The notes beneath the pieces are model-generated. The model was not told the origin of the DNA, searched no databases, and saw only the letters and a list, made by a program, of their open reading frames with translations. Of a DNA stretch of 64,000 bases, positions 55,541-62,365 are shown in pieces (positions within the stretch are counted from its first letter, which is position 1; the number at the start of each line of letters is the position of its first letter). A program made the position numbers and the translations under genes. Source of the stretch: Bacteroidaceae bacterium (lineage in GTDB: Bacteria; Bacteroidota; Bacteroidia; Bacteroidales; Bacteroidaceae); NCBI GenBank assembly GCA_017650105.1, contig JAGCFO010000023.1, positions 62,001 through 126,000 of the forward strand. Direction: 5' to 3'.

Positions 55541-55624
55541 TTTTTTTCTTTCTAAATAAAAATTTTTCCCTTCTTCATATCGCGAGATTCCTTCTCCAAA
55601 ATTTTATATTCCTTCTTCATATTT
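55541..55624 (+). repeat. intergenic repeat family, copy G
   Basis: TTTCTAAATAAAAATTTTTC, CCTTCTTCATATCGCGAGAT, TCCTTCTCCAAAATTTTATA and TTCCTTCTTCATATTT. The first 48 bases are identical to copy A in the same orientation. It lies between the convergent HsdR_N-type and zinc-ribbon genes, next to the terminator at 55633-55658. Confidence 0.85.
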
Positions 55625-55632
55625 AAAAAGAG

Positions 55633-55658
55633 ATAAGGCAGGAAAAATCCTGCCTTAT
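55633..55658. terminator. terminator between HsdR_N-type and zinc-ribbon genes
   Basis: ATAAGGCAGGA and TCCTGCCTTAT form a perfect 11-bp stem with an AAAA loop, between convergent genes. Confidence 0.72.
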
Positions 55659-55683
55659 TCCATTATCTGAATAGTCCTAATTT

Positions 55684-56538
55684 TTAGGCTTCTTCTTCAT
55701 TTTTCACTTCGGGGGCAGCTTCGGCTTTCTTCAGACGACGGATGGTGCGCTTCTTTGGAGCAGCTTCGGCTTTCTTCTCAACCTTAACGCCAACGAGCTC
55801 AGGATCAACGATGATACGCCCACAATACTCGCAAACGATTACCTTCTTGCTCATCTTGATATCAAGCTGACGCTGGGGCGGAATCTTGTTAAAACAACCG
55901 CCACAAGCATCACGCTCAACGCAAACAACGCCCAAACCGTTTCGTGCAGCCTTGCGGATGCGCTTGTAGGCCATTAGCAGACGCGGCTCGATAAGCATTT
56001 CTTTCTTCTTAGCCGTATCGCGCAGTTCTTCTTCCTTCTGACGAGTCTCTGAGATGATTTCATCAAGTTCCCCTCTCTTATCCTCAAGAGTGAGCTTCTT
56101 ATCGTCGATGATTTCGCGAATCTTCTCAATTTCTTCAGCAGCGATGCCTTCTTTCTTTGCATTCTCGCGCAGCTTTTTCTCTGCCAACTCCACTTCAAGG
56201 TCTTCGTATTCAATCTCCTTGTTAAGTGAGTCATACTCGCGATTGTTCTTCACCTCATTAAGGTCTCTCGTGTACTTCTCAATCAACGCTTTAGCCTGCT
56301 CAATGTTGCGACGCAGCACCGAGTCGGCTGCTTTCATCGTGTTGATGTCGGCAGTAAAGTTACTGATACGTGCTTGAAGACCAGCGATTTCGTCCTCCAA
56401 GTCCTGCACTTCCAAAGGAAGTTCTCCACGCAGAGTCTTGATCTTGTCAATTTCGCTGTAAATCGTCTGGAGCTGATAAAGGTTTTTCAGCTTGTCTTCC
56501 ACAGGCATGTCCTGGGGATTAATCTTTTTTGTAGCCAT
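55684..56538 (-). CDS. coiled-coil C4-type zinc-ribbon protein
   Basis: 284 residues. Residues about 15-195 are a long antiparallel coiled coil (heptads rich in Glu, Leu and Lys). Residues about 200-245 contain CVERDACGGCF and VIVCEYCGRI, two CxxC pairs of a zinc ribbon. The tail is an Ala/Glu/Lys-rich extension. This architecture is the C4-type zinc-ribbon family common beside Nif3 genes. It starts 1 bp after the Nif3-like gene, so both form one operon. Suggested roles include nucleic-acid or chaperone functions; none is proven. Confidence 0.88.
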   Translation of the reverse strand: MATKKINPQDMPVEDKLKNLYQLQTIYSEIDKIKTLRGELPLEVQDLEDEIAGLQARISNFTADINTMKAADSVLRRNIEQAKALIEKYTRDLNEVKNNREYDSLNKEIEYEDLEVELAEKKLRENAKKEGIAAEEIEKIREIIDDKKLTLEDKRGELDEIISETRQKEEELRDTAKKKEMLIEPRLLMAYKRIRKAARNGLGVVCVERDACGGCFNKIPPQRQLDIKMSKKVIVCEYCGRIIVDPELVGVKVEKKAEAAPKKRTIRRLKKAEAAPEVKNEEEA

Positions 56539-56539
56539 A

Positions 56540-57325
56540 TTAATAGTATTGTATAGGATTAGTATTCAATGATGTTATTTCTATTCTCAAATCGGGAAAT
56601 TCCTTTTGGAGAATCCTTTCAAAAATTGATGTGGTGTACTGCTCGCTTTGGTAATGTCCCAAGCAAGCAACCAAAGGTCCGTTTTCAAGCCCGAAGAAAT
56701 CGTGATAATGCATCTCTCCAGTTATGAAACAGTCTGCGTCTTGCGCTATCGCTTCTCCAAGAAGGAAGGAGCCCGCTCCTCCACACAAGGCGACGTTCTG
56801 AATCTGACGTCCTGTCAATGCATTGTGCATCAAGCATTCCACACCGAACTCCTGTTTCAAGGTTCTGAGGAAGTCCTTTTCGGAAACAGGGACGGATAAT
56901 TTGCCTATTATTCCAGAACCGCCTTCTATTCCGTCAACATGTCTGGCTACAAGCATTTTAACATCCTTGAGCCCCAGGCGTCGGGCTATCTCGAAATTCA
57001 CTCCTCCGAATGCATTATCCAGATTAGTGTGTGCAGCATAGATTGCAACGCCATTCTGTAAGGCAAGCATTGTGCAGCGCTCCACATATGTACTTCCCGT
57101 AACGTGGCGCAACGGATGAAACAGCAGCGGATGATGAGCCACAATCAGGTTTAAGCCCAATTGAATCGCCTCCTTAACAACCGCTTCCGTAACGTCCAGA
57201 CACAACAAAGCCCCTGTAACATCCGCCTCTGTCAGCCCGACTTGCAATCCGGCATTATCAAAATCGTCTTGCAAGGGCAAAGGCGCGAACTGTTCAAGGG
57301 CTGCAATAACCTCTTTTAACTTCAT
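56540..57325 (-). CDS. Nif3-like dinuclear metal-centre protein
   Basis: 261 residues from the ATG at 57325 (MKLKEVIAALEQF). A frame to 57346 is less likely because of the promoter position. Metal ligands are seen in LIVAHHPLLFHP, AAHTNLDNA (N-terminal half) and ITGEMHYHDFFG, CLGHYQSE (C-terminal half). This is the short form without the central PII-like insertion. The family is also called GTP cyclohydrolase I type 2 homologue, with uncertain function. A -7 box TACTTTTG (57344-57351, minus strand) lies 19 bases upstream. Confidence 0.9.
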   Translation of the reverse strand: MKLKEVIAALEQFAPLPLQDDFDNAGLQVGLTEADVTGALLCLDVTEAVVKEAIQLGLNLIVAHHPLLFHPLRHVTGSTYVERCTMLALQNGVAIYAAHTNLDNAFGGVNFEIARRLGLKDVKMLVARHVDGIEGGSGIIGKLSVPVSEKDFLRTLKQEFGVECLMHNALTGRQIQNVALCGGAGSFLLGEAIAQDADCFITGEMHYHDFFGLENGPLVACLGHYQSEQYTTSIFERILQKEFPDLRIEITSLNTNPIQYY

Positions 57326-57442
57326 TCGAACCCGAATTTTGTGCAAAAGTAGTGATTATTATCGAAATAAAAAAGTCTTCTATCCAAAAATTTCTAAAAG
57401 TTGGCTTATTCACGCAATATGCTAAATATATAAAAGAATTAA

Positions 57443-57641
57443 TTTGTTCTCCTCTCGCCTTGTACTATCTTTAACCTGTTGGTTTAGATAGGCTGCGGCT
57501 CGGGATAAAAAATAAACGAGATTTATTTTGTTCTCCTCTCACCTTGTACTATCTTTAACCGAATGTTTTAGATAGGCTGCGGCTCGGGAGAAAAAATAAA
57601 CGAGTTTTATTTTGTTCTCCTCTCGCCTTGCACTATCTTTA
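57443..57641 (+). promoter_or_regulatory. three upstream promoter copies within the array
   Basis: TTTG/TATCTTTA pairs at 57443-57446/57466-57473, 57527-57530/57550-57557 and 57611-57614/57634-57641, all with N19. Each -7 ends in A instead of G, so these copies may be weaker than the last. Confidence 0.55.
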
Positions 57642-57694
57642 ACCGAGTATTTTAGATAGGCTGCGGCTCGGGATAAAAAATAAACGAGTTTTAT

Positions 57695-57725
57695 TTTGTT
57701 CTCCTCTCGCCTTGCACTATCTTTG
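57695..57725 (+). promoter_or_regulatory. methyltransferase promoter (last unit of the 84-bp array)
   Basis: TTTG (57695-57698), 19 bases, TATCTTTG (57718-57725), an exact consensus. Transcription would start near 57732, about 20 bases before the ATG at 57753. Confidence 0.75.
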
Positions 57726-57752
57726 TAAAAGAAAAGAATAATTGGGGTTTCG

Positions 57753-58682
57753 ATGAAAGCACGCTCTCCCAGAAATAAGACTCTGACTCTCACGGCTGAT
57801 GAAAAGCGCGAGTTGAGCAAGCGCCTTTTCAGCTCACGACGATTACCTGAGCAGTTCGTCGACTGCACAATCTGCGCAGATTTATTTCACGTCATCGACA
57901 AGATTCCAAAGCAATGCGCTGACTTAATCATTATTGACCCACCATACAACCTTAATAAACAATTCGGTAACAACAATTTCCGCGCCACAACCGACGATGA
58001 ATACAGAGCTTACATCCGCTCGTGGCTTCCGCGAGTGATTGAGAAATTGAAGCCCGACGGCTCTCTATATCTATGTGGGGATTGGAGAAGCAGCGTTGTT
58101 CTCTACGACGAATTGCGCCCTTTTCTCCACGTACTCAATCGAATAACTTGGCAACGCGAAAAAGGAAGAGGGGCTATGCGGAACTGGAAAAATGGGATGG
58201 AAGATATTTGGTATGCTGTAGCAGACACAAACAACTATCATTTTGATGTTGATGCCGTGAAACAGCGCAGAAGGGTTCTGGCGCCCTACAAAGCAAACGG
58301 CAGGCCAAAGGATTGGGAGCAAACCGAGAATGGTAACTTTCGCAACACTTTCCCTTCGAATTTCTGGGATGATATAAGCATTCCCTATTGGTCGATGAAG
58401 GAAAACACATCGCATCCTACCCAAAAACCCGAAAAATTGATTGCTAAGCTTATTCTCGCTTCCTCAGCGCCGGGAGATTTGGTTTTCGACCCCTTCGTGG
58501 GAAGCGGAACGACAAGCGTAGTTGCTAAAAAACTCGGCAGACATTATCTTGGGGTCGAGCGAGATAAGACCTACGCATGTTTGGCAGAGAAACGTCTTTC
58601 TCTTGCCGAAGAAGACAAAACCATTCAGGGCTATGCCGACGGTGTCTTTTGGGAACGCAACACATCAGCAAGGCAAAAGTAA
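57753..58682 (+). CDS. solitary DNA adenine/cytosine-N4 methyltransferase (beta-class order)
   Basis: 309 residues. Motif IV DPPY is at 62-65 (LIIIDPPYNLNKQF) and the AdoMet motif FVGSGTT at 248-254 (LVFDPFVGSGTTSVVAKKLGRHYLGVE). With IV before I, it belongs to the beta class of N6-adenine/N4-cytosine enzymes. HPTQKPEKLIAKLI is the usual motif X helix. RITWQREKGRGAMRNWKNGMEDIWYA belongs to the target-recognition part. No restriction endonuclease gene is adjacent, so it may be an orphan regulator of gene expression or part of a split system. It is driven by the 84-bp promoter array. The target site cannot be read from sequence. Confidence 0.88.
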   Translation: MKARSPRNKTLTLTADEKRELSKRLFSSRRLPEQFVDCTICADLFHVIDKIPKQCADLIIIDPPYNLNKQFGNNNFRATTDDEYRAYIRSWLPRVIEKLKPDGSLYLCGDWRSSVVLYDELRPFLHVLNRITWQREKGRGAMRNWKNGMEDIWYAVADTNNYHFDVDAVKQRRRVLAPYKANGRPKDWEQTENGNFRNTFPSNFWDDISIPYWSMKENTSHPTQKPEKLIAKLILASSAPGDLVFDPFVGSGTTSVVAKKLGRHYLGVERDKTYACLAEKRLSLAEEDKTIQGYADGVFWERNTSARQK

Positions 58683-58725
58683 TACCTTTCAAATTATTCT
58701 TTCAACAGTAGTTTTTGGAAAAAAG

Positions 58726-59436
58726 CTATTCTTGATAAAGTTTCTTTACGACGTTTTGATATTTTCGCGAAACAGGGATTTCCTCATCCCCCACTTTGAC
58801 AAACTCGGCTCCGAAAGAAGTAATTGCTGACTTATTCACAAGAAAAGAACGATGTACCCGGATGAAATCATCATCTAACAGCGCTTCCCATTGAGCTATA
58901 CCCGTTTTGTTGCGATAATCCCTGTTGTCGGTAGCATGAATCCAAACTTCCGTATCGCGAGATTCCACATAACAAATCTCATGAGGAAGAAGGCTTACAT
59001 TTCTTCTGTCTGAAACAAACGTGACAGGTCGTTCCACATTCGGGAGTTTGGATTTCAGGTATTTATCCAAGAAGAAATAGCCCAAAGCCAAAAGAGTAAG
59101 GATTGCAGCAGTAAAAATCGGATTGACGAGAACGTCAGGAATCTTCACATAATAGGCAAACTCATCGTGAATCGTCTTGATCGTGATGTTTGCCAAAACC
59201 ATCAGCATGAATTCAAGCAACAGAATGGCGCATACAACGCAGACGAAATGAAAAAAGCGCTCTTCCTTTTTGGCTGAATTTATCTTCGGCAAAAGATAAA
59301 TTGCCGACAATGCCCCAGGTAGAAACATCGCACCGATAAACAATGAATCGGCAAAGCGATAACCAAGACTTCCGACAATAAGTGCTATCAGCAAAACTGA
59401 CAAAGTCCAATATCCTATGGTAATCCAATTTTTCAT
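58726..59436 (-). CDS. membrane-anchored LytTR-domain transcription regulator
   Basis: 236 residues from the ATG at 59436 (MKNWITIGYW). Four hydrophobic helices occupy about 5-145 (YWTLSVLLIALIVGSLGY; LFIGAMFLPGALSAIYLL; FVCVVCAILLLEFMLMVLANI; PIFTAAILTLLALGYFFL). A LytTR DNA-binding domain follows (about 155-236): LLPHEICYVESRDTEVWIHAT, DFIRVHRSFLVNKSAI and VGDEEIPVSRKYQN. There is no receiver domain, so it is not a response regulator. Its promoter at 59457-59487 is an exact consensus. The divergent neighbour is a small three-helix membrane protein, and LytTR-like direct repeats lie between them. Confidence 0.85.
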   Translation of the reverse strand: MKNWITIGYWTLSVLLIALIVGSLGYRFADSLFIGAMFLPGALSAIYLLPKINSAKKEERFFHFVCVVCAILLLEFMLMVLANITIKTIHDEFAYYVKIPDVLVNPIFTAAILTLLALGYFFLDKYLKSKLPNVERPVTFVSDRRNVSLLPHEICYVESRDTEVWIHATDNRDYRNKTGIAQWEALLDDDFIRVHRSFLVNKSAITSFGAEFVKVGDEEIPVSRKYQNVVKKLYQE

Positions 59437-59456
59437 GTCTATCAAGTTTCTGCAAG

Positions 59457-59487
59457 CAAAAGTAATGCATTTTTCCCATTCAGCAAA
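59457..59487 (-). promoter_or_regulatory. promoter of LytTR regulator gene
   Basis: Minus strand: TTTG (59484-59487), 19 bases, TACTTTTG (59457-59464), 20 bases before the ATG at 59436. Confidence 0.75.
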
Positions 59488-59507
59488 ACCCCTCAACCGT
59501 AATAAGG

Positions 59508-59537
59508 GGATTTAACGCGCCAACAGAAGGATTTAAC
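59508..59537. promoter_or_regulatory. candidate LytTR binding site: 9-bp direct repeat with N12
   Basis: GGATTTAAC at 59508-59516 and 59529-59537, separated by exactly 12 bases, centre spacing 21 bp. On the minus strand each reads GTTAAATCC. The geometry and the GTTA heart resemble AgrA/ComE-type LytTR sites. It lies between the LytTR promoter and the divergent gene's promoter. Confidence 0.6.
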
Positions 59538-59569
59538 TTTGCATATTTTTGTTTGCCCCCTTAACTTTG
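59538..59569 (+). promoter_or_regulatory. promoter of small membrane protein gene
   Basis: TTTG (59538-59541), 20 bases, TAACTTTG (59562-59569). A second TAACTTTG at 59534-59541 could act as another -7 with TTTA at N19, so two overlapping promoters are possible. The leader is about 35 bases. Confidence 0.62.
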
Positions 59570-59611
59570 CAGCAGGAATTCCTAAATATGTTTCACTAAT
59601 CATTTACAAGT

Positions 59612-59947
59612 ATGACTGCTATTAATTTTCTTTCCATCGTAACGTGGTTTGTTGAGGGAGGCCCCATCGGTTCAACGATCCTCACAATCATTCTCATTCT
59701 TGTGTTGTTGGCTGCCTGGAAAGCTCCAGGCAAAGTCAAAGAACTTGGACTTTTGGCATTAGCCTTCGGCTTATTCTCCCAAATGTTAGGTATCTATCAG
59801 ATGATTTCATACTTGCAAAACGTTTCAGATGTATCCCCAAGCATTACGTACGGCGGAAGCAAGGTAAGTATGATTCCTACGATGTATGGTTTAATCATCT
59901 ATATGATATCTCTCATCATACGAGTCATTCAAAAACCCCGAATCTGA
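59612..59947 (+). CDS. small three-helix membrane protein, MotA/TolQ/ExbB-like
   Basis: 111 residues with three hydrophobic segments (about 16-36, 45-68, 86-106) and few charges. The opening GGPIGSTILTIILILVLLAAW and the end SKVSMIPTMYGLIIYMISLIIRVIQK recall the last helices of MotA/TolQ/ExbB proton-channel subunits, but it is far too short for a complete one. It is divergent from the membrane LytTR regulator, with a shared control region. It may modulate that regulator, as membrane inhibitors do in streptococcal LytTR systems. This is inference. Confidence 0.68.
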   Translation: MTAINFLSIVTWFVEGGPIGSTILTIILILVLLAAWKAPGKVKELGLLALAFGLFSQMLGIYQMISYLQNVSDVSPSITYGGSKVSMIPTMYGLIIYMISLIIRVIQKPRI

Positions 59948-59950
59948 CAA

Positions 59951-59985
59951 GAAGAGGGCCTGCGTTTGCAGGTCCTCTTCCTTTT
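59951..59985 (+). terminator. strong terminator after small membrane protein gene
   Basis: GAAGAGGGCCTGC and GCAGGTCCTCTTC pair over 13 bp (one G-T), loop GTTT, followed by CTTTTT. It lies 3 bases after the stop codon region. Confidence 0.85.
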
Positions 59986-60010
59986 TAAATATGTATTGCG
60001 AAAAATCATT

Positions 60011-60140
60011 TTTGGAGAAGGGAAAAGAAATTATCGAGAAGGAATAATTTTTTTTCGAGAACACATATCGCGAGATGAAGAAAGAATATTGCGAGATGAA
60101 GAAGGAATATCGCGAGATGAAGAAGGAAAAAATATTTTTG
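60011..60140 (-). repeat. intergenic repeat family, copy H, with internal 21-bp triplication
   Basis: GGAGAAGGGAAAAG, TCGAGAAGGAATAA and TCGAGAACACATATCG lead into three tandem GCGAGATGAAGAA(A/G)GAAT units starting at 60070, 60091 and 60112, exactly 21 bases apart. It fills most of the gap between the convergent small membrane protein and M3 peptidase genes. It is the longest and most amplified copy of the family. Confidence 0.85.
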
Positions 60141-60162
60141 CGTAATACATATTCCTACATTG

Positions 60163-62310
60163 TCAATCTATCAAACCGCGCGTGCGGAGCATAGCATCAG
60201 GATTTGGGTCGGCTCCTCTGAATCGGTGATAAAGTTCCATCGGTTCTTCACTTCCACCCATCTCAAGGATATTCTTACGGAAGCTTCTTCCGAGTTCCTC
60301 ATTCAATACATTCCCACTCTCCTTGTATGCCTCAAAGGCATCAGCGTCAAGCACTTCTGCCCACAAGTAACTGTAATATCCTGCAGAGTAACCTCCGCTG
60401 AAAATATGGTTGAAATAGGTGCCACGATAGCGGAATGCAATCTGCGGGATAAGCCCGAGCTTGTCGGCAACCTGTTTCTCAAAGGAAGAAGCCTCGAAGT
60501 TTGAGTAGTCCGACAGCATATGAAACTCCAAGTCGAGTAGAGCTGCTGCCACAAGCTCCGTTGTTTCAAAACCGGTATTGAAACTTCCAGCCTTCTGCAT
60601 CTTTTCAATCAAGCTGTCGGGGATAACCTCTCCTGTCTGATAGTGATGAGCATACTGCTTCATCACTTCAGGCTCAACAGCCCAATGCTCAAGCACTTGA
60701 GAGGGCAACTCTACAAAGTCGCGCGCAACGGAAGTTCCGCTCACCATAGGATAATGGCACTTAGTGAGGAACCCGTGAGTGGCGTGCCCAAACTCGTGGA
60801 AGAGCGTGCGAGCCTCGTCGATGCTAAGCAGCGAAGGAGTATCGCCGGTAGGGGTGGTAAAGTTGCAGACATTAACGATAACGGGATCTTGGTTCACATC
60901 ATCCAAATGAACTGCCTCAACAAAGTTGTTCATCCACGCTCCTACTCTTTTCGTCTTGCGAGGGAAATAGTCGCTATAGAAGAGTGCCAAATGACTGCCG
61001 TCGGAATCCAGAACCTCATAGCAGGACACTTCTGGATGATATACGTCGGGAGCATCAGCATTTACGTTTACCTCTGCATTTTTAGGCGCTGAGGGAACAC
61101 CCGAAATGGTAAGCGGGCGGAACGAAACGCCATACAGTTTGTTGGTAACCATAAAGACTCCCTGACGCACATTTTCGAGAGAGAAATAAGGCTTCAACTC
61201 ATTTGCGTCGAGGGCGTAACGTTTCACGCGCAACTTTTCGCTATAGTACCACCAGTCCCAGGCTTCCAGTTTGAAATTCTCCCCTTCATCGTAGATCATT
61301 TGCTGCAAGTCGGCAGCTTCTTCCTTAGCCTTAGCCAAAGCGGGCTCCCAGATCTTCATCAACAGCGTATACGCAGCTTCGGGTGTTTTGGCCATCTTGT
61401 CTTCGAGCTGATATTCGGCAAAGTTTTTGTATCCGAATATTTTAGCTTTCTGCAAGCGAAGACTCAAGATTTCCTTGATGAGCGCTTTGTTGTCATTATC
61501 GTTGTCATGATTACCCCTATTGGTGTATGCAAGATACATCTCGCGTCGCAAATCACGATTGTCAGCATATTTCAGGAAAGGCTCCCACGATGGTTTCTGG
61601 AGCGTGAACAACCAACCCTCTTTGCCTGCAGCTTCTGCCCTATCGTGAGCTGAAGCTATCACGTCATCGGGCAAACCCGAGAGGTCTTTTGTGTCAGTAA
61701 TCAGCAGCGTATAGGCATTCGTCTCGGCGAGAGAATTGTCGCCAAACTGCAAGGTTGCCAACGAGAGTTTTTTGTCTATCTCGACCAATTCCGCCTTCTT
61801 GGAAGCATCGAGCAACGCTCCTCCTCTGACAAACATACGATAATATTTCTCAAGCACCATTTCTTGCTCACGAGTAAGCCCAAGAGTTGCCTTGTTATCG
61901 TATATTTCTTTCACTCGCTTGAAAAGGCGCTCATTCATAGTGATGTATGCTGACTGATCCGTCATCATAGGAGTGATAATCCGCTCTGTTTCTTTCATTA
62001 CGTCATCGGCATCCGTCTCGTTGACGTTCGAAAAGATACCTTGAACACGACTTAACAAACGTCCGCTCTTTTCGAGAGCATCGATTGTGTTGGCAAAAGT
62101 GGGTTGTTCCTTCTGATTTGCTATCGCGTCAATCTCAGCACGTTGCTGCTTGAAAGCTTCCTTGAAAGCAGGAAGGTAGTCTTTTGACTCAATCTTACTG
62201 AACTGAGGAGCGCCATACATATCAGAAGACTCTGAAAGCAAAGGATTCTCGCGATTATTACACGAGAAAAGGGCGAGGGCTATAGAAGCCATAATTAGGA
62301 TTTTTTTCAT
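60163..62310 (-). CDS. dcp: M3-family peptidyl-dipeptidase (Dcp-like) lipoprotein
   Basis: 715 residues starting MKKILIMASIALALFSCNN, a lipobox. The M3 zinc motif is in LFHEFGHATHGFL (HExxH) with the third ligand in the following FVELPSQVLEHW. NFTTPTGDTPSLL and YFNHIFSGGYSAGYYSYLWAEVLDADAFEAY are typical Dcp features, and the length is normal. It removes dipeptides from peptide C-termini. The lipoprotein signal places it outside the inner membrane, in agreement with other Bacteroidetes Dcp proteins. It follows the CE12 gene by 55 bp on the minus strand. Confidence 0.93.
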   Translation of the reverse strand: MKKILIMASIALALFSCNNRENPLLSESSDMYGAPQFSKIESKDYLPAFKEAFKQQRAEIDAIANQKEQPTFANTIDALEKSGRLLSRVQGIFSNVNETDADDVMKETERIITPMMTDQSAYITMNERLFKRVKEIYDNKATLGLTREQEMVLEKYYRMFVRGGALLDASKKAELVEIDKKLSLATLQFGDNSLAETNAYTLLITDTKDLSGLPDDVIASAHDRAEAAGKEGWLFTLQKPSWEPFLKYADNRDLRREMYLAYTNRGNHDNDNDNKALIKEILSLRLQKAKIFGYKNFAEYQLEDKMAKTPEAAYTLLMKIWEPALAKAKEEAADLQQMIYDEGENFKLEAWDWWYYSEKLRVKRYALDANELKPYFSLENVRQGVFMVTNKLYGVSFRPLTISGVPSAPKNAEVNVNADAPDVYHPEVSCYEVLDSDGSHLALFYSDYFPRKTKRVGAWMNNFVEAVHLDDVNQDPVIVNVCNFTTPTGDTPSLLSIDEARTLFHEFGHATHGFLTKCHYPMVSGTSVARDFVELPSQVLEHWAVEPEVMKQYAHHYQTGEVIPDSLIEKMQKAGSFNTGFETTELVAAALLDLEFHMLSDYSNFEASSFEKQVADKLGLIPQIAFRYRGTYFNHIFSGGYSAGYYSYLWAEVLDADAFEAYKESGNVLNEELGRSFRKNILEMGGSEEPMELYHRFRGADPNPDAMLRTRGLID

Positions 62311-62365
62311 TCGTTACTTGAATATTTATTTGGACATTGTTATCGATTTTGCTATCAAAAAAAGT

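Larger units (their letters stand above)
57443..57728 (+). repeat. 84-bp tandem repeat array, 3 full units plus a partial fourth
   Basis: TTTGTTCTCCTCTC recurs at 57443, 57527, 57611 and 57695, exactly 84 bases apart. Each unit holds CGCCTTG(T/C)ACTATCTTT (ACCTTG in unit 2), then in the first three GATAGGCTGCGGCTCGGGA and an AAAATAAACGAG end. Differences between units are few. Each unit carries a complete promoter-like pair (TTTG-N19-TATCTTTA/G). The last copy merges into the methyltransferase leader. No unique spacers are present, so it is not CRISPR. The rest of the 427-bp gap before 57443 holds only the Nif3 promoter. Confidence 0.92.

Noticed and set aside
57443..57728. CRISPR array
   Set aside because: Repeats are contiguous 84-bp units with no unique spacers, and no cas genes are present.
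57539..57868. Open frame on the minus strand through the 84-bp array, encoding 28-residue repeats
   Set aside because: 84 is a multiple of three, so any open frame repeats. It overlaps the methyltransferase start and has no plausible start or composition.
55015..58682. Type I or type II restriction-modification system from the HsdR_N-type and methyltransferase genes
   Set aside because: They are separated by two housekeeping genes, lack hsdS/hsdM or a nuclease partner, and the HsdR_N-type protein has no helicase domain.
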